Shown piece by piece: positions 35,397-43,659 of a stretch of 64,000 bases of DNA; within the stretch, counting starts at the first letter, position 1; the number at the start of each line of letters is the position of its first letter. Both the position numbers and the translations under genes were made by a program. A model generated the notes under the pieces. That model ran no database searches. It had not been told where the DNA came from and was given only the letters and a program-made list of their open reading frames with translations. Origin of the DNA: Aeromicrobium terrae (GTDB taxonomy: Bacteria > Actinomycetota > Actinomycetes > Propionibacteriales > Nocardioidaceae); assembly GCF_008039565.1 (NCBI RefSeq), contig NZ_VDUX01000007.1, forward strand, positions 62,001 to 126,000, in the 5' to 3' direction.

Positions 35397-36506
35397 TCAG
35401 GTCTGAGGCAGCGCCGACCCGTTCCTGACGGCGGCCTCGACGAGGTCGGCCGCCGCTGATCGTCCGTCCGCCTCCCGGATCGCCGCACCCAGGCGCGCAG
35501 CCGCAGCTCGGTGCGGACCGTCGGCCAGCAGCTCGGCGATGACCGGGCGCAGGGTGTCGACGCTCGCGGACTTCTTGAGCACGCGGCCGGCGCCGGCCTT
35601 CTGCACGGCCTTGCCCACCATCGGCTGGTCGAGCAGCGGGTGCATCGGGATGACGAGGACGGGCAAGTCGTGCGCCAGGGCTCGCATCGTCGTCGCGTGC
35701 CCACCGTGACCCACCACCATCTCGACGTGCGGCATCAGCTCGTCGTGCGGCACGAAGCGGTGGAGCTCGGTGTTCGCCGCGGGACGCAGCTCGGCGGGGT
35801 CGACGACCGGGCCGGTGGTGACGATGACGCGGGTGTCGAGGTCGGCGGTCGCGTCGATGACGCGCTGGAGTACACGGGCCATGCCGGAGTAGCGGTAGGT
35901 GCTGAGGCTGACGAGGATGCCGCGGGCGTCGGTCGCTCGCGGCGCGGGCGCGTCGAGCACCGGGCCGACGAACCGCAGGTTCTCCGGGTGCCGCCCCGCG
36001 GCGGACGGGTCGAGCTCCGCGGGCGCGGCGACGATCGACACCGCCGCCTCGTCGATGCGGCGCGACGGCCGCAGCCCCTTGAGGCGCATCGCGAGACCGA
36101 GCGGGCCGCGCAGCCAGCCCTTCCGCAGGTACGCGTCGAAGAAGTGCTCGAGCACCGCGTACTTCAGGCCTGTGCGGGCGACGCTGTCGGCGACGCCGGC
36201 GAGGAGGCAGTCGACGACCACGAGGTCGGCCGCGTGACGCTGGGCGGAGTCGACGACGTCAGCTCCCATCGCGCGGTCGCCGAACATGCCGATCAGGCGC
36301 GGGACGGAGTTCTCGTCGACGGCGGAGAACGGGCGGGCGGTGGCGTACGGCTCGAAGGCGAGGCCGGCCGCCTCGACGTCGACCTGCTGACGCGGGTGGC
36401 CGAGCACGACGACCGTGTGGCCTCTCCGCTGCAGCTCGGCGGCGATGAGCAGGGCGGGCGGGACGTTGCCGCCCCCGTCCCAGGTGGCGACGAGGATGGT
36501 GGCCAT
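35397..36506 (-). CDS. Glycosyltransferase, GT1/MGT type
   Basis: A 369-aa GT-B enzyme. N-terminal half starts MATILVATWDGGGNVPPALLIA; the C-terminal nucleotide-sugar site is VVGHGGHATTMRALAHDLPVL, then PMHPLLDQPMVGKAVQ, like macrolide or lipid glycosyltransferases. It transfers a sugar to a small hydrophobic acceptor, unidentified. Its start lies two bases after the tetR stop, so it is controlled with that regulator and may inactivate a drug sensed by it. Confidence 0.88.
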   Translation of the reverse strand: MATILVATWDGGGNVPPALLIAAELQRRGHTVVVLGHPRQQVDVEAAGLAFEPYATARPFSAVDENSVPRLIGMFGDRAMGADVVDSAQRHAADLVVVDCLLAGVADSVARTGLKYAVLEHFFDAYLRKGWLRGPLGLAMRLKGLRPSRRIDEAAVSIVAAPAELDPSAAGRHPENLRFVGPVLDAPAPRATDARGILVSLSTYRYSGMARVLQRVIDATADLDTRVIVTTGPVVDPAELRPAANTELHRFVPHDELMPHVEMVVGHGGHATTMRALAHDLPVLVIPMHPLLDQPMVGKAVQKAGAGRVLKKSASVDTLRPVIAELLADGPHRAAAARLGAAIREADGRSAAADLVEAAVRNGSALPQT

Positions 36507-36508
36507 GG

Positions 36509-37108
36509 TCAGGCCCCTTTCCGGGTGGTGGCGGCCAGCACGGCGGCCACGAGGGTGCCCATCTGCTGCTCGGTGCGGGCCCGGCTGAGGGCGCGGTCGC
36601 GTCGGAGCAGCTTCCAGGTGTAGACGTCGGTGGCGACGACGAGGAGGTTCGTCGTCAGCTCGGGATCCTCCGCGGCGGCCAGCTGGGGCGCGAACGCCTC
36701 CTGCACCCACCCGCGATGCATCTTTTTGCCGCGCTCGGTCCAGTCGGCGACCATCGCGTCGCTCGACTCCTGAGCCAGCATCATCAGCGCGGTGTGGCCG
36801 CGCTTCTCGTAGTGGTCGACGACGCTGCGGACGGCGGCGTCGACGTCGTCGGCCTCGGGGAGGTGTCGTTCGGCGGCGATGACCTCGTTCGCGAAGGTGA
36901 CCGCGTCCTCGAAGAGATCGGAGCGAGAGCCGAACTGCCGGAGCACGGTCTGCACGCTGACGCCTGCCGTGGCGGCCACGGCGTCGAGGCTGATGTCGGA
37001 GATCAGCCGGTCCGCCGAGAGCTCCATGCAGGCCTCGAGGATGCGTCGGCGGGTGGCCTGGACGGCTTCGGCCCGGGCTCCCATGGTGTAGGTGCGCTTC
37101 TGATTCAT
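36509..37108 (-). CDS. TetR family regulator upstream of glycosyltransferase
   Basis: A 199-aa TetR protein: QATRRRILEACMELSADR and SLDAVAATAGVSVQTVLRQF form the DNA-binding domain. ATG 37108 is preferred; GTG 37129 would add seven residues and overlap the operator. First gene of a two-gene unit with the glycosyltransferase and divergent from the DUF5926 gene. The inverted repeat at 37120-37146 is its likely binding site. Confidence 0.88.
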   Translation of the reverse strand: MNQKRTYTMGARAEAVQATRRRILEACMELSADRLISDISLDAVAATAGVSVQTVLRQFGSRSDLFEDAVTFANEVIAAERHLPEADDVDAAVRSVVDHYEKRGHTALMMLAQESSDAMVADWTERGKKMHRGWVQEAFAPQLAAAEDPELTTNLLVVATDVYTWKLLRRDRALSRARTEQQMGTLVAAVLAATTRKGA

Positions 37109-37119
37109 GTCAGTGACAG

Positions 37120-37146
37120 TTGACACCAAATCAATTTTCGTGTCAA
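37120..37146. promoter_or_regulatory. TetR operator and overlapping divergent promoters
   Basis: TTGACAC (37120-37126) and GTGTCAA (37140-37146) form an inverted repeat with a 13-base AT-rich spacer; each arm also reads as a -35 element TTGACA on one strand. Confidence 0.65.
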
Positions 37147-37187
37147 GGGGGAGTCACATGAAATCTACTCGCCTAGAGTGGCGCCCC

Positions 37188-38060
37188 ATGGGCAAGAAGT
37201 CGCGACGCAAGAAGACCGCCAAGGAGCGCATGCCGTTCGTGGCCCGCACGTTCGAGGGGCTGCCCGGCGAGGCCGACTGGATCGCGCTGCGCGAGTTCGT
37301 CCCGGCCGGCACCGCGGACGTGACGCTGAAGGACGGCTCCAGCGTGCGGGTGTGCTCGCTGCTGCCGGGCGCCGGCGCTGGGCTGGTGCGCACGGACGGC
37401 CAGGTGTGGCTCGGCCTGCAGGTGCAGCACAACTTCGGTGACATCAGCCGCGACCTCGCCCACGTGCTGGAGCTCGCCGCGGAGACCGAGCCGGGCACCC
37501 CGATCACGATGGACGACCCGGGCGTCGGCCCGCGGCTCCAGGATCTCGTCGACCCGGCCTCGTCGTTCGACGTCACGGTGCACGAGGGCTTCGACTTCTG
37601 GGTCGAGGGCACTGTCCCCCACTCGCAGAGCTCGCGGGAGGTGCCCCCATCCTCGGGCTCCGACGCGATCGCCCAGGCCAACGAGGGCATCGCGCCGACC
37701 ACCCGGCTCACGTCGGTGGAGGGCGCCTACTGGACCCGCGTCGGCGACCACCGCTGGCTTCGCTGGGTGCTCCCGCACGACGAGTCGAAGATGCTCGACG
37801 CGCTCGCCCGGCTGCAGCAGCGCGGCGACGACCGACTGGGTGAGGGCACGCGGCTGCTCGGCTCGTTCCGCGCCCACGGCCTGCTCGTGCCGGTCTGGGA
37901 GATGGATCCCGCGGTCACCGACGGCGCCGAGGCGCTGGAGGAGCCGGCCGTCGCGTTCGGGAAGCGCCTCGAGGAGGCCCTGGCCGACACGTCCGACCTC
38001 ACGTCGGAGCAGCGCGCCGTCCGCAACAGCCTGGCCCACCGCCAGCTCACCGTCCGCTGA
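37188..38060 (+). CDS. DUF5926 family protein
   Basis: A 290-aa actinobacterial protein of unknown function. It starts MGKKSRRKKTAKERMPFVAR, a basic head typical of DUF5926, followed by FEGLPGEADWIALREFVPA and DGQVWLGLQVQHNFGDISRD. Residues about 142-157 (TVPHSQSSREVPPSSG) are encoded by a dispersed repeat read in frame and look like an insertion into the fold. A TAGAGT box ends eight bases before ATG 37188; an upstream open frame to 37107 is rejected because it crosses the operator. Confidence 0.85.
   Translation: MGKKSRRKKTAKERMPFVARTFEGLPGEADWIALREFVPAGTADVTLKDGSSVRVCSLLPGAGAGLVRTDGQVWLGLQVQHNFGDISRDLAHVLELAAETEPGTPITMDDPGVGPRLQDLVDPASSFDVTVHEGFDFWVEGTVPHSQSSREVPPSSGSDAIAQANEGIAPTTRLTSVEGAYWTRVGDHRWLRWVLPHDESKMLDALARLQQRGDDRLGEGTRLLGSFRAHGLLVPVWEMDPAVTDGAEALEEPAVAFGKRLEEALADTSDLTSEQRAVRNSLAHRQLTVR
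37611..37654. repeat. Dispersed repeat A, copy 2, inside the DUF5926 gene
   Basis: Reverse complement of the unit at 17534-17575 with about four differences: CCCCCACTCGCAGAGCTCGC then GGGAGGTGCCCCC. In frame, no stop. Confidence 0.85.
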
Positions 38061-38061
38061 G

Positions 38062-38156
38062 CCCCGGGTCCACGAGATGTGGCCGTTTGGCCACCCTTTT
38101 CGAGCGCCTCCGGCGCAATTTCGGTGCGCAACCGGCCAATTCTCGAGGACCCGGGG
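38062..38156. other. 95-bp imperfect palindrome in intergenic gap
   Basis: Outer arms CCCCGGGTCC (38062-38071) and GGACCCGGGG (38147-38156) are perfect; pairing continues as CGAGA/TCTCG and TGGCCG/CGGCCA, then weakens around a centre containing GAGCGCC/GGCGC. It lies directly after the DUF5926 stop and before the AhpD-like gene: terminator, structured RNA or a palindromic mobile repeat. Confidence 0.6.
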
Positions 38157-38213
38157 TGTCACGATCCGCGGGGGTGCGTCGTCTGCAGGGTGAAGTCCAC
38201 CTGAGGAGACACG

Positions 38214-38810
38214 ATGACCACCCGCATTCCAGCCGTCGCCCCGCGCGACGCCAGCCTGCTCACCCGCATCGGCTACTGGTTCGCCAAGCGCCGCCTCGGC
38301 GAGGTGCCTGAGCCGTTCGCGGTCACCGCCCACCACCCGCGCCTGTTCCGCGCGTCGGCCACGCACGAGCTGATGGTCGAGCGCGCCACGCACGTGCTGC
38401 CCAAGGCCGTCTACGAGCTCGCCGTCTACCGCACCGCCTGGACCGTCGGCTGCTCGTGGTGCGTCGACTTCGGCACGATGCTGCAGCGCCTCGACGGCCT
38501 CGACGTCGACCGGCTCAAGAACATCGCCGACTTCGAGACGTCGGACGCGTTCAGCGAGGAGGACCGCGAGGTCATCCGCTACGCCGACGCCGTGACGGCC
38601 ACCCCGACGACCGTCACCGACGAGCAGGTCGCCGCGCTCGTCGAGCGGTACGGGAACGCCGGCGTCGTCGAGCTGACCTACCAGATCTCGCTGGAGAACC
38701 AGCGCGCCCGGTTCAACCACTCGCTCGGCATCACCGACCAGGGCTTCGGCTCCGGCGACACCTGCCGCGTCCCGTGGCTCACCGACGCCGCGGAGCCCGC
38801 TACAGCCTGA
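38214..38810 (+). CDS. Carboxymuconolactone decarboxylase / AhpD-like protein
   Basis: A 198-aa alkylhydroperoxidase-like protein. The redox motif is GCSWCVDFG (CxxC with downstream aromatic/acidic residues), and LPKAVYELAVYRTAWTVG precedes it as in AhpD-type CMD proteins. It may reduce peroxides with thiol donors; a catabolic decarboxylase role is unlikely. A GAGGAGA ribosome site lies before the ATG. Its last 11 bases overlap the sigma factor gene on the opposite strand. Confidence 0.88.
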   Translation: MTTRIPAVAPRDASLLTRIGYWFAKRRLGEVPEPFAVTAHHPRLFRASATHELMVERATHVLPKAVYELAVYRTAWTVGCSWCVDFGTMLQRLDGLDVDRLKNIADFETSDAFSEEDREVIRYADAVTATPTTVTDEQVAALVERYGNAGVVELTYQISLENQRARFNHSLGITDQGFGSGDTCRVPWLTDAAEPATA

Positions 38811-39693
38811 CGCCGGTGTGCTTCTCCGGGTTCGCGACGTCGTACGTGGCGAGCACCAGACCATCGCGGACGGTGAAGCCGGCCACCCGGGCGGGGGAGC
38901 TCGTCCGGGTGTCGGCGCCCCGCCAGCCCGACGTGTAGAAGCCGAGCTGCCCGTTGACCTGCACGGGCAGCAGCGACTCGAAGGCGGCGTCGCCGTACCG
39001 GCGGAGGAGACCGAGGTAGAACCGGGCGAACTTCTCCGGCCCGCGGATGACGTTGACCGCGGTGCCGGTGGTGCCGTTCGCGTCGCCGATGACGTACGCG
39101 TCCGGGTGCAGCGTCGCGACGATGGCCTCGATGTCGCCGGTGGCCATCGCCTCGAGGAAGCGGGCGACCGCCTCGTCGTGCTCGCGGTTCGTCACCGGTG
39201 GCGGGGCGTCGGCCATCGCGCGCCGGGCTCGTGAGGCGTACTGACGCGCGGCGTCGGGCGCGACGTCGAGGATCTCCGCGATCTCCGGGAACGGGACGTC
39301 GAACGCGTCGTGCAGCACGAACGCGACGCGCTGCGGCGGCGTGAGCGTGTCCATCAGCACCATCGCGGCCATCCGGGTGTCGTCGTCCTGCACGACGACG
39401 TCGAGCGGGTCGGGCTCGGCCACCACGCCGAGCGGCCGGACCACCGGCTCCGGAAGCCACTGACCGACGTACGTCTCGCGCCGCTTGGCCGCGGAGCCGA
39501 GTCGGTCCAGGCACAGCCGGCTCACCACCCGGGTGAGCCAGGCCTGCAGGTTGTCGATGGGGGATGACTGTCCGTCGAGCCGCAGCCAGGCCTCCTGCAC
39601 GGCGTCCTCGGCGTCGGCGACGCTGCCCGTCATTCGGTACGCGATCCGCAGCAGTCGGGGCCGTTCGACCTGGAAGTCGTCGACGAGCGTCAT
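38800..39693 (-). CDS. ECF sigma factor, SigJ type with SnoaL-like C-terminal domain
   Basis: A 297-aa sigma factor. Region 2: RLLRIAYRMTGSVADAEDAVQ; region 4: LTPPQRVAFVLHDAFDVPFPEIAEIL. The C-terminal third (about 180-297) is a SnoaL-like domain with NVIRGPEKFARF, which in ECF41/SigJ-type factors regulates activity in place of an anti-sigma factor. ATG 39693 lies two bases after the arcA stop, so it is the second gene of that unit. ECF41 factors are usually beside a CMD/AhpD-like gene, and one overlaps its 3' end here, which supports the class. Confidence 0.93.
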   Translation of the reverse strand: MTLVDDFQVERPRLLRIAYRMTGSVADAEDAVQEAWLRLDGQSSPIDNLQAWLTRVVSRLCLDRLGSAAKRRETYVGQWLPEPVVRPLGVVAEPDPLDVVVQDDDTRMAAMVLMDTLTPPQRVAFVLHDAFDVPFPEIAEILDVAPDAARQYASRARRAMADAPPPVTNREHDEAVARFLEAMATGDIEAIVATLHPDAYVIGDANGTTGTAVNVIRGPEKFARFYLGLLRRYGDAAFESLLPVQVNGQLGFYTSGWRGADTRTSSPARVAGFTVRDGLVLATYDVANPEKHTGVRL

Positions 39694-39695
39694 GG

Positions 39696-40913
39696 TCAGT
39701 CCCGCACGATCGGGCACGACATGCAGCGCGGGCCCCCTCGGCCCGAGCCGAGCTCGGAGCCGCGGATGGCCACGACCTCGATGCCGTGCTCCTCCAAGCG
39801 GGCGTTGGTCTGCTCGTTGCGCTCGTACGCGACGGTGAGCCGCGGGCCGATCGCGAGCGTGTTGTTGCCGTCGTCCCACTGCTCGCGCTCGGCGGTGACG
39901 GGGTCGAGGCCGGTGTCGATCTGGTGCAGCGTGTCGATGCCCATGGCCTCGGCGGCGGCCGCGAAGAACGACCGTTCGGGCGAGACGACCAGCTCGTCAC
40001 CGTCCGACGTCACCGAGAACGCGCGCAGGTGGTCGGCGACGTTCGGGTAGATGACGACGGTGTCGACGTCGACCATCGTGACGATCGTGTCGAGGTGCAT
40101 GGTGGCCCGCTCCTGTGCGATCGGCACCGCCAGCACCGTCTCGGCGAGCCCGGCGGCGAGCACCTGCCGGGCGAACCGCTCGAACCCGGCGGGGGTCGTG
40201 CGCTCGCCCACGCCGACGGCGATGACGCCGGGCGCGAGCAGCAGGACGTCGCCGCCCTCGAGGTGCTCCAGGTGCGGGCCGTGCAGCCGCTCGACGCCGG
40301 CGAACCGCGGGTGGTGCTCGTAGACGAGGTTCGTCAGCTGCGTCTCCCGCATCCGTGCCGGCATGGCCAGGCTCGTGACAGCCACTCGCTGCACATCAGC
40401 CGCCCCCGGCCCGGCACCCCCGCCGGGCGGCAGCCACACCGACGAGTCGCGCGTGAAGAGCAGGTTGGGCAGCGGGTCGACGAGGAAGTCGTCGGGCCGC
40501 AACAGGCTGGTGACGATGCTGCGGTGCTTGACCTCGTCGTTGCGGAGCCCGGCGGTGACGACGGTGGCCAGGTCGGCCGGGGCGAGGTCCGCCATGGCGG
40601 ACGCGAGGTAGGCGCGGAGCCCCTCGCCGAGGTGCAGCGTGGTGGTGGTGCTGTCGATGATCTCCTCGCGCGCGTCGGGATTCTCGAGCGTCTCGGTGAG
40701 CAGGTCGACGAGGTAGAGCACCTCGACGTCGTGGGCGCGCAGGGCGTCGGCGAACGCGTCGTGCTCCTCCTGCGCCCGCCCGACCCACGGGATGCCGTCG
40801 AACAGCAGCGAGTCGTTGTTGCGCGGTGTCAGCCGGGCCAGCTCCGGACCGGGCCGGTGCAACATCACGGTGCGCAGTCTGCCGACCTCGCTGCAGGCTC
40901 CCAGGCTGGTCAT
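39696..40913 (-). CDS. arcA: Arginine deiminase
   Basis: Converts arginine to citrulline and ammonia; 405 aa. Motifs: [37 protein letters not shown] and the C-terminal nucleophile region [13 protein letters not shown]. Between VWLP and [15 protein letters not shown], where relatives are short, sits [12 protein letters not shown], encoded by dispersed repeat D. No ornithine carbamoyltransferase or carbamate kinase is adjacent, so a full arginine deiminase energy pathway is not shown. It precedes the sigma factor gene by two bases. Confidence 0.94.
   Translation of the reverse strand: MTSLGACSEVGRLRTVMLHRPGPELARLTPRNNDSLLFDGIPWVGRAQEEHDAFADALRAHDVEVLYLVDLLTETLENPDAREEIIDSTTTTLHLGEGLRAYLASAMADLAPADLATVVTAGLRNDEVKHRSIVTSLLRPDDFLVDPLPNLLFTRDSSVWLPPGGGAGPGAADVQRVAVTSLAMPARMRETQLTNLVYEHHPRFAGVERLHGPHLEHLEGGDVLLLAPGVIAVGVGERTTPAGFERFARQVLAAGLAETVLAVPIAQERATMHLDTIVTMVDVDTVVIYPNVADHLRAFSVTSDGDELVVSPERSFFAAAAEAMGIDTLHQIDTGLDPVTAEREQWDDGNNTLAIGPRLTVAYERNEQTNARLEEHGIEVVAIRGSELGSGRGGPRCMSCPIVRD
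40394..40427. repeat. Dispersed repeat D, copy 2, inside arcA
   Basis: CATCAGCCGCC-CC-CGGCCCGGCACCCCCGCCGGG (listed in parts). Read on the minus strand it encodes [12 protein letters not shown] within the deiminase. Confidence 0.85.
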
Positions 40914-40922
40914 CCCGCCACC

Positions 40923-41585
40923 CTATGCGTCGGTGGGCGGGAGCCGGGAGTCCAGCAGTCGTGCGCCCCACGCCAGCGCCAGCATCAGCGCGGCGACGAC
41001 GACGCAGGTGAGCAGCACCGTCGGGTAGCCGTGCTCGCCGACGTCGATGAACGGGTACGGGTACCAGTCGACGAACGCGCCCCGGACCAGCGTGTACACC
41101 AGCCAACCGACCGGGACGACGAGAAAGGCCGCGACGTCGCGCGGCTCCACCCGTGGCCGCGGACCGTAGGCGAGCCAGCTGACGAGCACGAGGATCGGCA
41201 CGGCCACGTGGAGCAGCTTGTCGGCGACCAGGTCGGCGCCGTCGAGGTCGAGCAGCGGCCGCAGCGCCACCCAGTGCACGATGCCGCCGCCGACGGCGAT
41301 GACGAGCGCGTCGAGCCGGAGCGCCCGCCAGACGCGCCCGTCGCGGCCGGGGTCGATCGCCAGCGTCAGCGAGGTGCCGGCGACGAGCATGTTGAACCAG
41401 ATGGTCAGGTAGCTGAAGAACCGGACGAGACGGACGTCGAGGTCGGGGCGTCCGACCGAGCCCTCCGCCTCGCCGAGGTGCTGGTGCCCCTGCACGACGA
41501 GCACGAGCTGCAGCACGAGTGCCCCGAGCGCCACGGCCGCGGTGACGCCGTGGAACAGGCGGGCCGACGTGGCGTCACGACGCAT
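40923..41585 (-). CDS. Pr6Pr-family integral membrane protein
   Basis: A 220-aa protein with about six helices and the conserved features RFFSYLTIWFNMLV, HWVALRPLL, LLHVAVPILVLVSWL and DWYPYPFIDV, matching the Pr6Pr (F420-associated six-helix) membrane family. Function unknown. ATG 41585 lies one base after the stop of the upstream DUF2786 gene, so the two are cotranscribed. Confidence 0.8.
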   Translation of the reverse strand: MRRDATSARLFHGVTAAVALGALVLQLVLVVQGHQHLGEAEGSVGRPDLDVRLVRFFSYLTIWFNMLVAGTSLTLAIDPGRDGRVWRALRLDALVIAVGGGIVHWVALRPLLDLDGADLVADKLLHVAVPILVLVSWLAYGPRPRVEPRDVAAFLVVPVGWLVYTLVRGAFVDWYPYPFIDVGEHGYPTVLLTCVVVAALMLALAWGARLLDSRLPPTDA

Positions 41586-41586
41586 G

Positions 41587-42315
41587 TCAGGAGCGTATGG
41601 CCTGACGCCCGCCGACGCGGGCACCCCCGAGGTCGGCGCGCTTTCCCGCGGCGTAGCCGGACGCACCGCCGCGGCCCGACAACGTTCGTGGGCGTCCACG
41701 ATGCAGGTGCGGGTACGCCTGATGCATCGCCTCGTCGACTCGCGCCGACCGATCGGATAGCACCAGGGACGTGGACGCTCCACCGTCGTGCTGTGCCTGC
41801 GCTGCCTGCTCGGCCCGCCGCTCAGCCTGCAGCAGCCGTGTGCTGACGGCCTGACGGAAGCCGGCCATCCACGAGCGTCGGAACGCGGCCTTGTGCTCGT
41901 GGGCCGGCACCGTCACCTGGGCGAGGGCGGTGGCGGACTGGACCAGCAGACTGGTGAAGAGCATCTCGACGCGCGCGAGGTCGGACTCATGACCGAAGAC
42001 GTGGACCGAGATCTCGCGCCTGCCGTCGGATCCCCAGCTGCCGCGCACGCAGGCGCAGCGGAGTCGAACGGCGATCGTGGCGAGGAGGTCGGCCTTGTCG
42101 GCCGCGTAGGGCGGGTCCAGCACGACCCGACGATTGCCGATGGCGGCGCGGTCGCCCTGCTCGTGGGCGAGCATGGCCTGGTCGATGCCGTAGGAGGCGA
42201 TGAGCTGGGTGGCCTTGGCGGTGAAGAGCTCCGCCTCGGCGGAAGTGATGCCGGGGTCCTCGGCCTTCGCGAGCAGCTTGCGGATCTTGGCGAGCATCGG
42301 GTCGGTGGACTTCAT
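41587..42315 (-). CDS. DUF2786 domain protein
   Basis: A 242-aa cytoplasmic protein. The N-terminal 40 residues (PMLAKIRKLLAKAEDPGITS then AEAELFTAKATQLIASYGID) are the DUF2786 helical signature. The rest is helical with Arg/Gln-rich segments; the C-terminal 40 residues are Gly/Arg-rich and probably disordered. Function unknown; in other genomes such proteins occur in phages and chromosomes. First gene of a two-gene unit with the Pr6Pr membrane protein. Confidence 0.85.
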   Translation of the reverse strand: MKSTDPMLAKIRKLLAKAEDPGITSAEAELFTAKATQLIASYGIDQAMLAHEQGDRAAIGNRRVVLDPPYAADKADLLATIAVRLRCACVRGSWGSDGRREISVHVFGHESDLARVEMLFTSLLVQSATALAQVTVPAHEHKAAFRRSWMAGFRQAVSTRLLQAERRAEQAAQAQHDGGASTSLVLSDRSARVDEAMHQAYPHLHRGRPRTLSGRGGASGYAAGKRADLGGARVGGRQAIRS

Positions 42316-42369
42316 GGGCGGCTCCTCGGGTCGGTGGGTCCATCACGCTTCCACCGCGTACCGACAACG

Positions 42370-42900
42370 TCAGGAACGCACGAGCTCGTACCGGGCGGCG
42401 GCGAACTCGCCGTTCTGGGCGAGCTCGACGAGCTTCAGCTCCTGGTGGCGCGGGAACAGTGGTGCGCCGGACCCGAGGAAGACCGGGGCGATGTAGACGA
42501 TGACCTCGTCGAGCAGCCCGGCGTCGGCCAGCTGACCGGCCAGGTCGCCGCCGCCGACCATCCAGACGTCCTTGCCGCCCGCGGCCTCGACCATCGCGGC
42601 GTGATGCTCCGCGATGTCGCCGGAGACGATCCGGACGTCGTCGGTGACCGGCGTCAGGTCGCGGTGGCTGAAGACCCAGGTGGGCAGCTCGTACGGCCAG
42701 CTGCCCTTCTCGTGGTCGAGCACCCACTCGTACGTGGTTCGGCCCATGGCCATCGCGCCGATCGTCGCGATGAACTCCTCGTAATTGAGGGCGCCGGCCT
42801 GGTCCTGCTCGCGCGACATCAGCCAGTCGAGCGTCGCGTCCGGCTCGTCGGCGATGTACCCGTCGAGGCTGGTGGCGGTGTAGTAGACGGTGCGCGTCAT
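42370..42900 (-). CDS. Dihydrofolate reductase family (RibD C-terminal-like) protein
   Basis: A 176-aa protein with the DHFR/RibD-C fold: MTRTVYYTATSLDGYIAD at the N-terminus, AMAMGRTTYEWVL, and the nucleotide loop DVWMVGGGDLAGQLADAGL. These small actinobacterial reductases are not normally the folate enzyme; an NADPH-dependent reductase of unknown substrate is likely. ATG 42900 gives the family N-terminus. Divergent from the beta-phosphoglucomutase gene. Confidence 0.88.
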   Translation of the reverse strand: MTRTVYYTATSLDGYIADEPDATLDWLMSREQDQAGALNYEEFIATIGAMAMGRTTYEWVLDHEKGSWPYELPTWVFSHRDLTPVTDDVRIVSGDIAEHHAAMVEAAGGKDVWMVGGGDLAGQLADAGLLDEVIVYIAPVFLGSGAPLFPRHQELKLVELAQNGEFAAARYELVRS

Positions 42901-42936
42901 GGGCCCCATCGTCGCACCGTCTCTTCCCCGGAGGCA

Positions 42937-42942
42937 TACCCT
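42937..42942 (+). promoter_or_regulatory. -10 box for leaderless start of pgmB
   Basis: TACCCT ends six bases before GTG 42949; no ribosome site. Confidence 0.5.
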
Positions 42943-42948
42943 CGTGAC

Positions 42949-43659
42949 GTGGACTGGAGCAACTACGACGCGGCCCTGTTCGACCTCGACGGCGTGCTCA
43001 CGCCGACCGCCGAGGTGCACATGCGCGCCTGGGCGGAGATGTTCACCGAGTTCCTCGAGGGCGAGGACGGCCAGGCGCCGTACACGGACGACGACTACTT
43101 CAGGTACGTCGACGGCAAGCCGCGCTACGACGGGGTGCGCTCGTTCCTGGAGTCGCGCGGGATCGAGCTGCCCGAGGGCGACCCGTCCGACGCCCCGACG
43201 GAGCGCACCGTGTGCGGTCTCGGCAACCGCAAGGACGCCGCCTTCAAGAAGGTGCTCGAGCGCGACGGCGTCGACCCGTACCCCGGCTCTCGCCGGCTGA
43301 TCGAGTCGCTCCGCGACCGCGGCGTCTCCATGGCCGTCGTGTCCAGCTCGCGCAACGCGCCCGACGTGCTCGACGCCGCGGGCATCGCCGACTTCTTCCC
43401 GGTCGTGGTCAGCGGCGCCGTGGCGGAGGATCGCCATCTCGCCGGCAAGCCCGCGCCCGACACCTTCCTCTTCGCCGCCCAGCAGGTGCAGTCCGAGCCG
43501 TCGCGTGCCGTCGTGCTCGAGGACGCGCTGAGCGGGGTCGCTGCCGGCCGCGCCGGTCGCTTCGGCCTCGTCGTGGGCGTCGACCGCGGCGCGGGCGGCG
43601 AGGCGCTCACCGAGAACGGCGCCGACACGGTCGTCGGCGACCTGGAGGAGCTGCTGTGA
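42949..43659 (+). CDS. pgmB: HAD hydrolase, beta-phosphoglucomutase type
   Basis: A 236-aa HAD-IA phosphomutase. Nucleophile motif LFDLDGVLTPT (D12, D14), motif II VVSSSRN, motif III lysine HLAGKPAPDTF and acidic motif VVLEDALSGV. Coupled by GTGA to a GH65 phosphorylase, so it most likely converts the released beta-glucose 1-phosphate to glucose 6-phosphate. GTG 42949 is set by the family N-terminus and the -10 box; a long upstream open frame is antisense to other genes. Confidence 0.93.
   Translation: MDWSNYDAALFDLDGVLTPTAEVHMRAWAEMFTEFLEGEDGQAPYTDDDYFRYVDGKPRYDGVRSFLESRGIELPEGDPSDAPTERTVCGLGNRKDAAFKKVLERDGVDPYPGSRRLIESLRDRGVSMAVVSSSRNAPDVLDAAGIADFFPVVVSGAVAEDRHLAGKPAPDTFLFAAQQVQSEPSRAVVLEDALSGVAAGRAGRFGLVVGVDRGAGGEALTENGADTVVGDLEELL

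Noticed and set aside
41788..42948. N-terminal extension of the beta-phosphoglucomutase frame
   Set aside because: Antisense to DUF2786 and reductase genes; family N-terminus and -10 box place the start at 42949.
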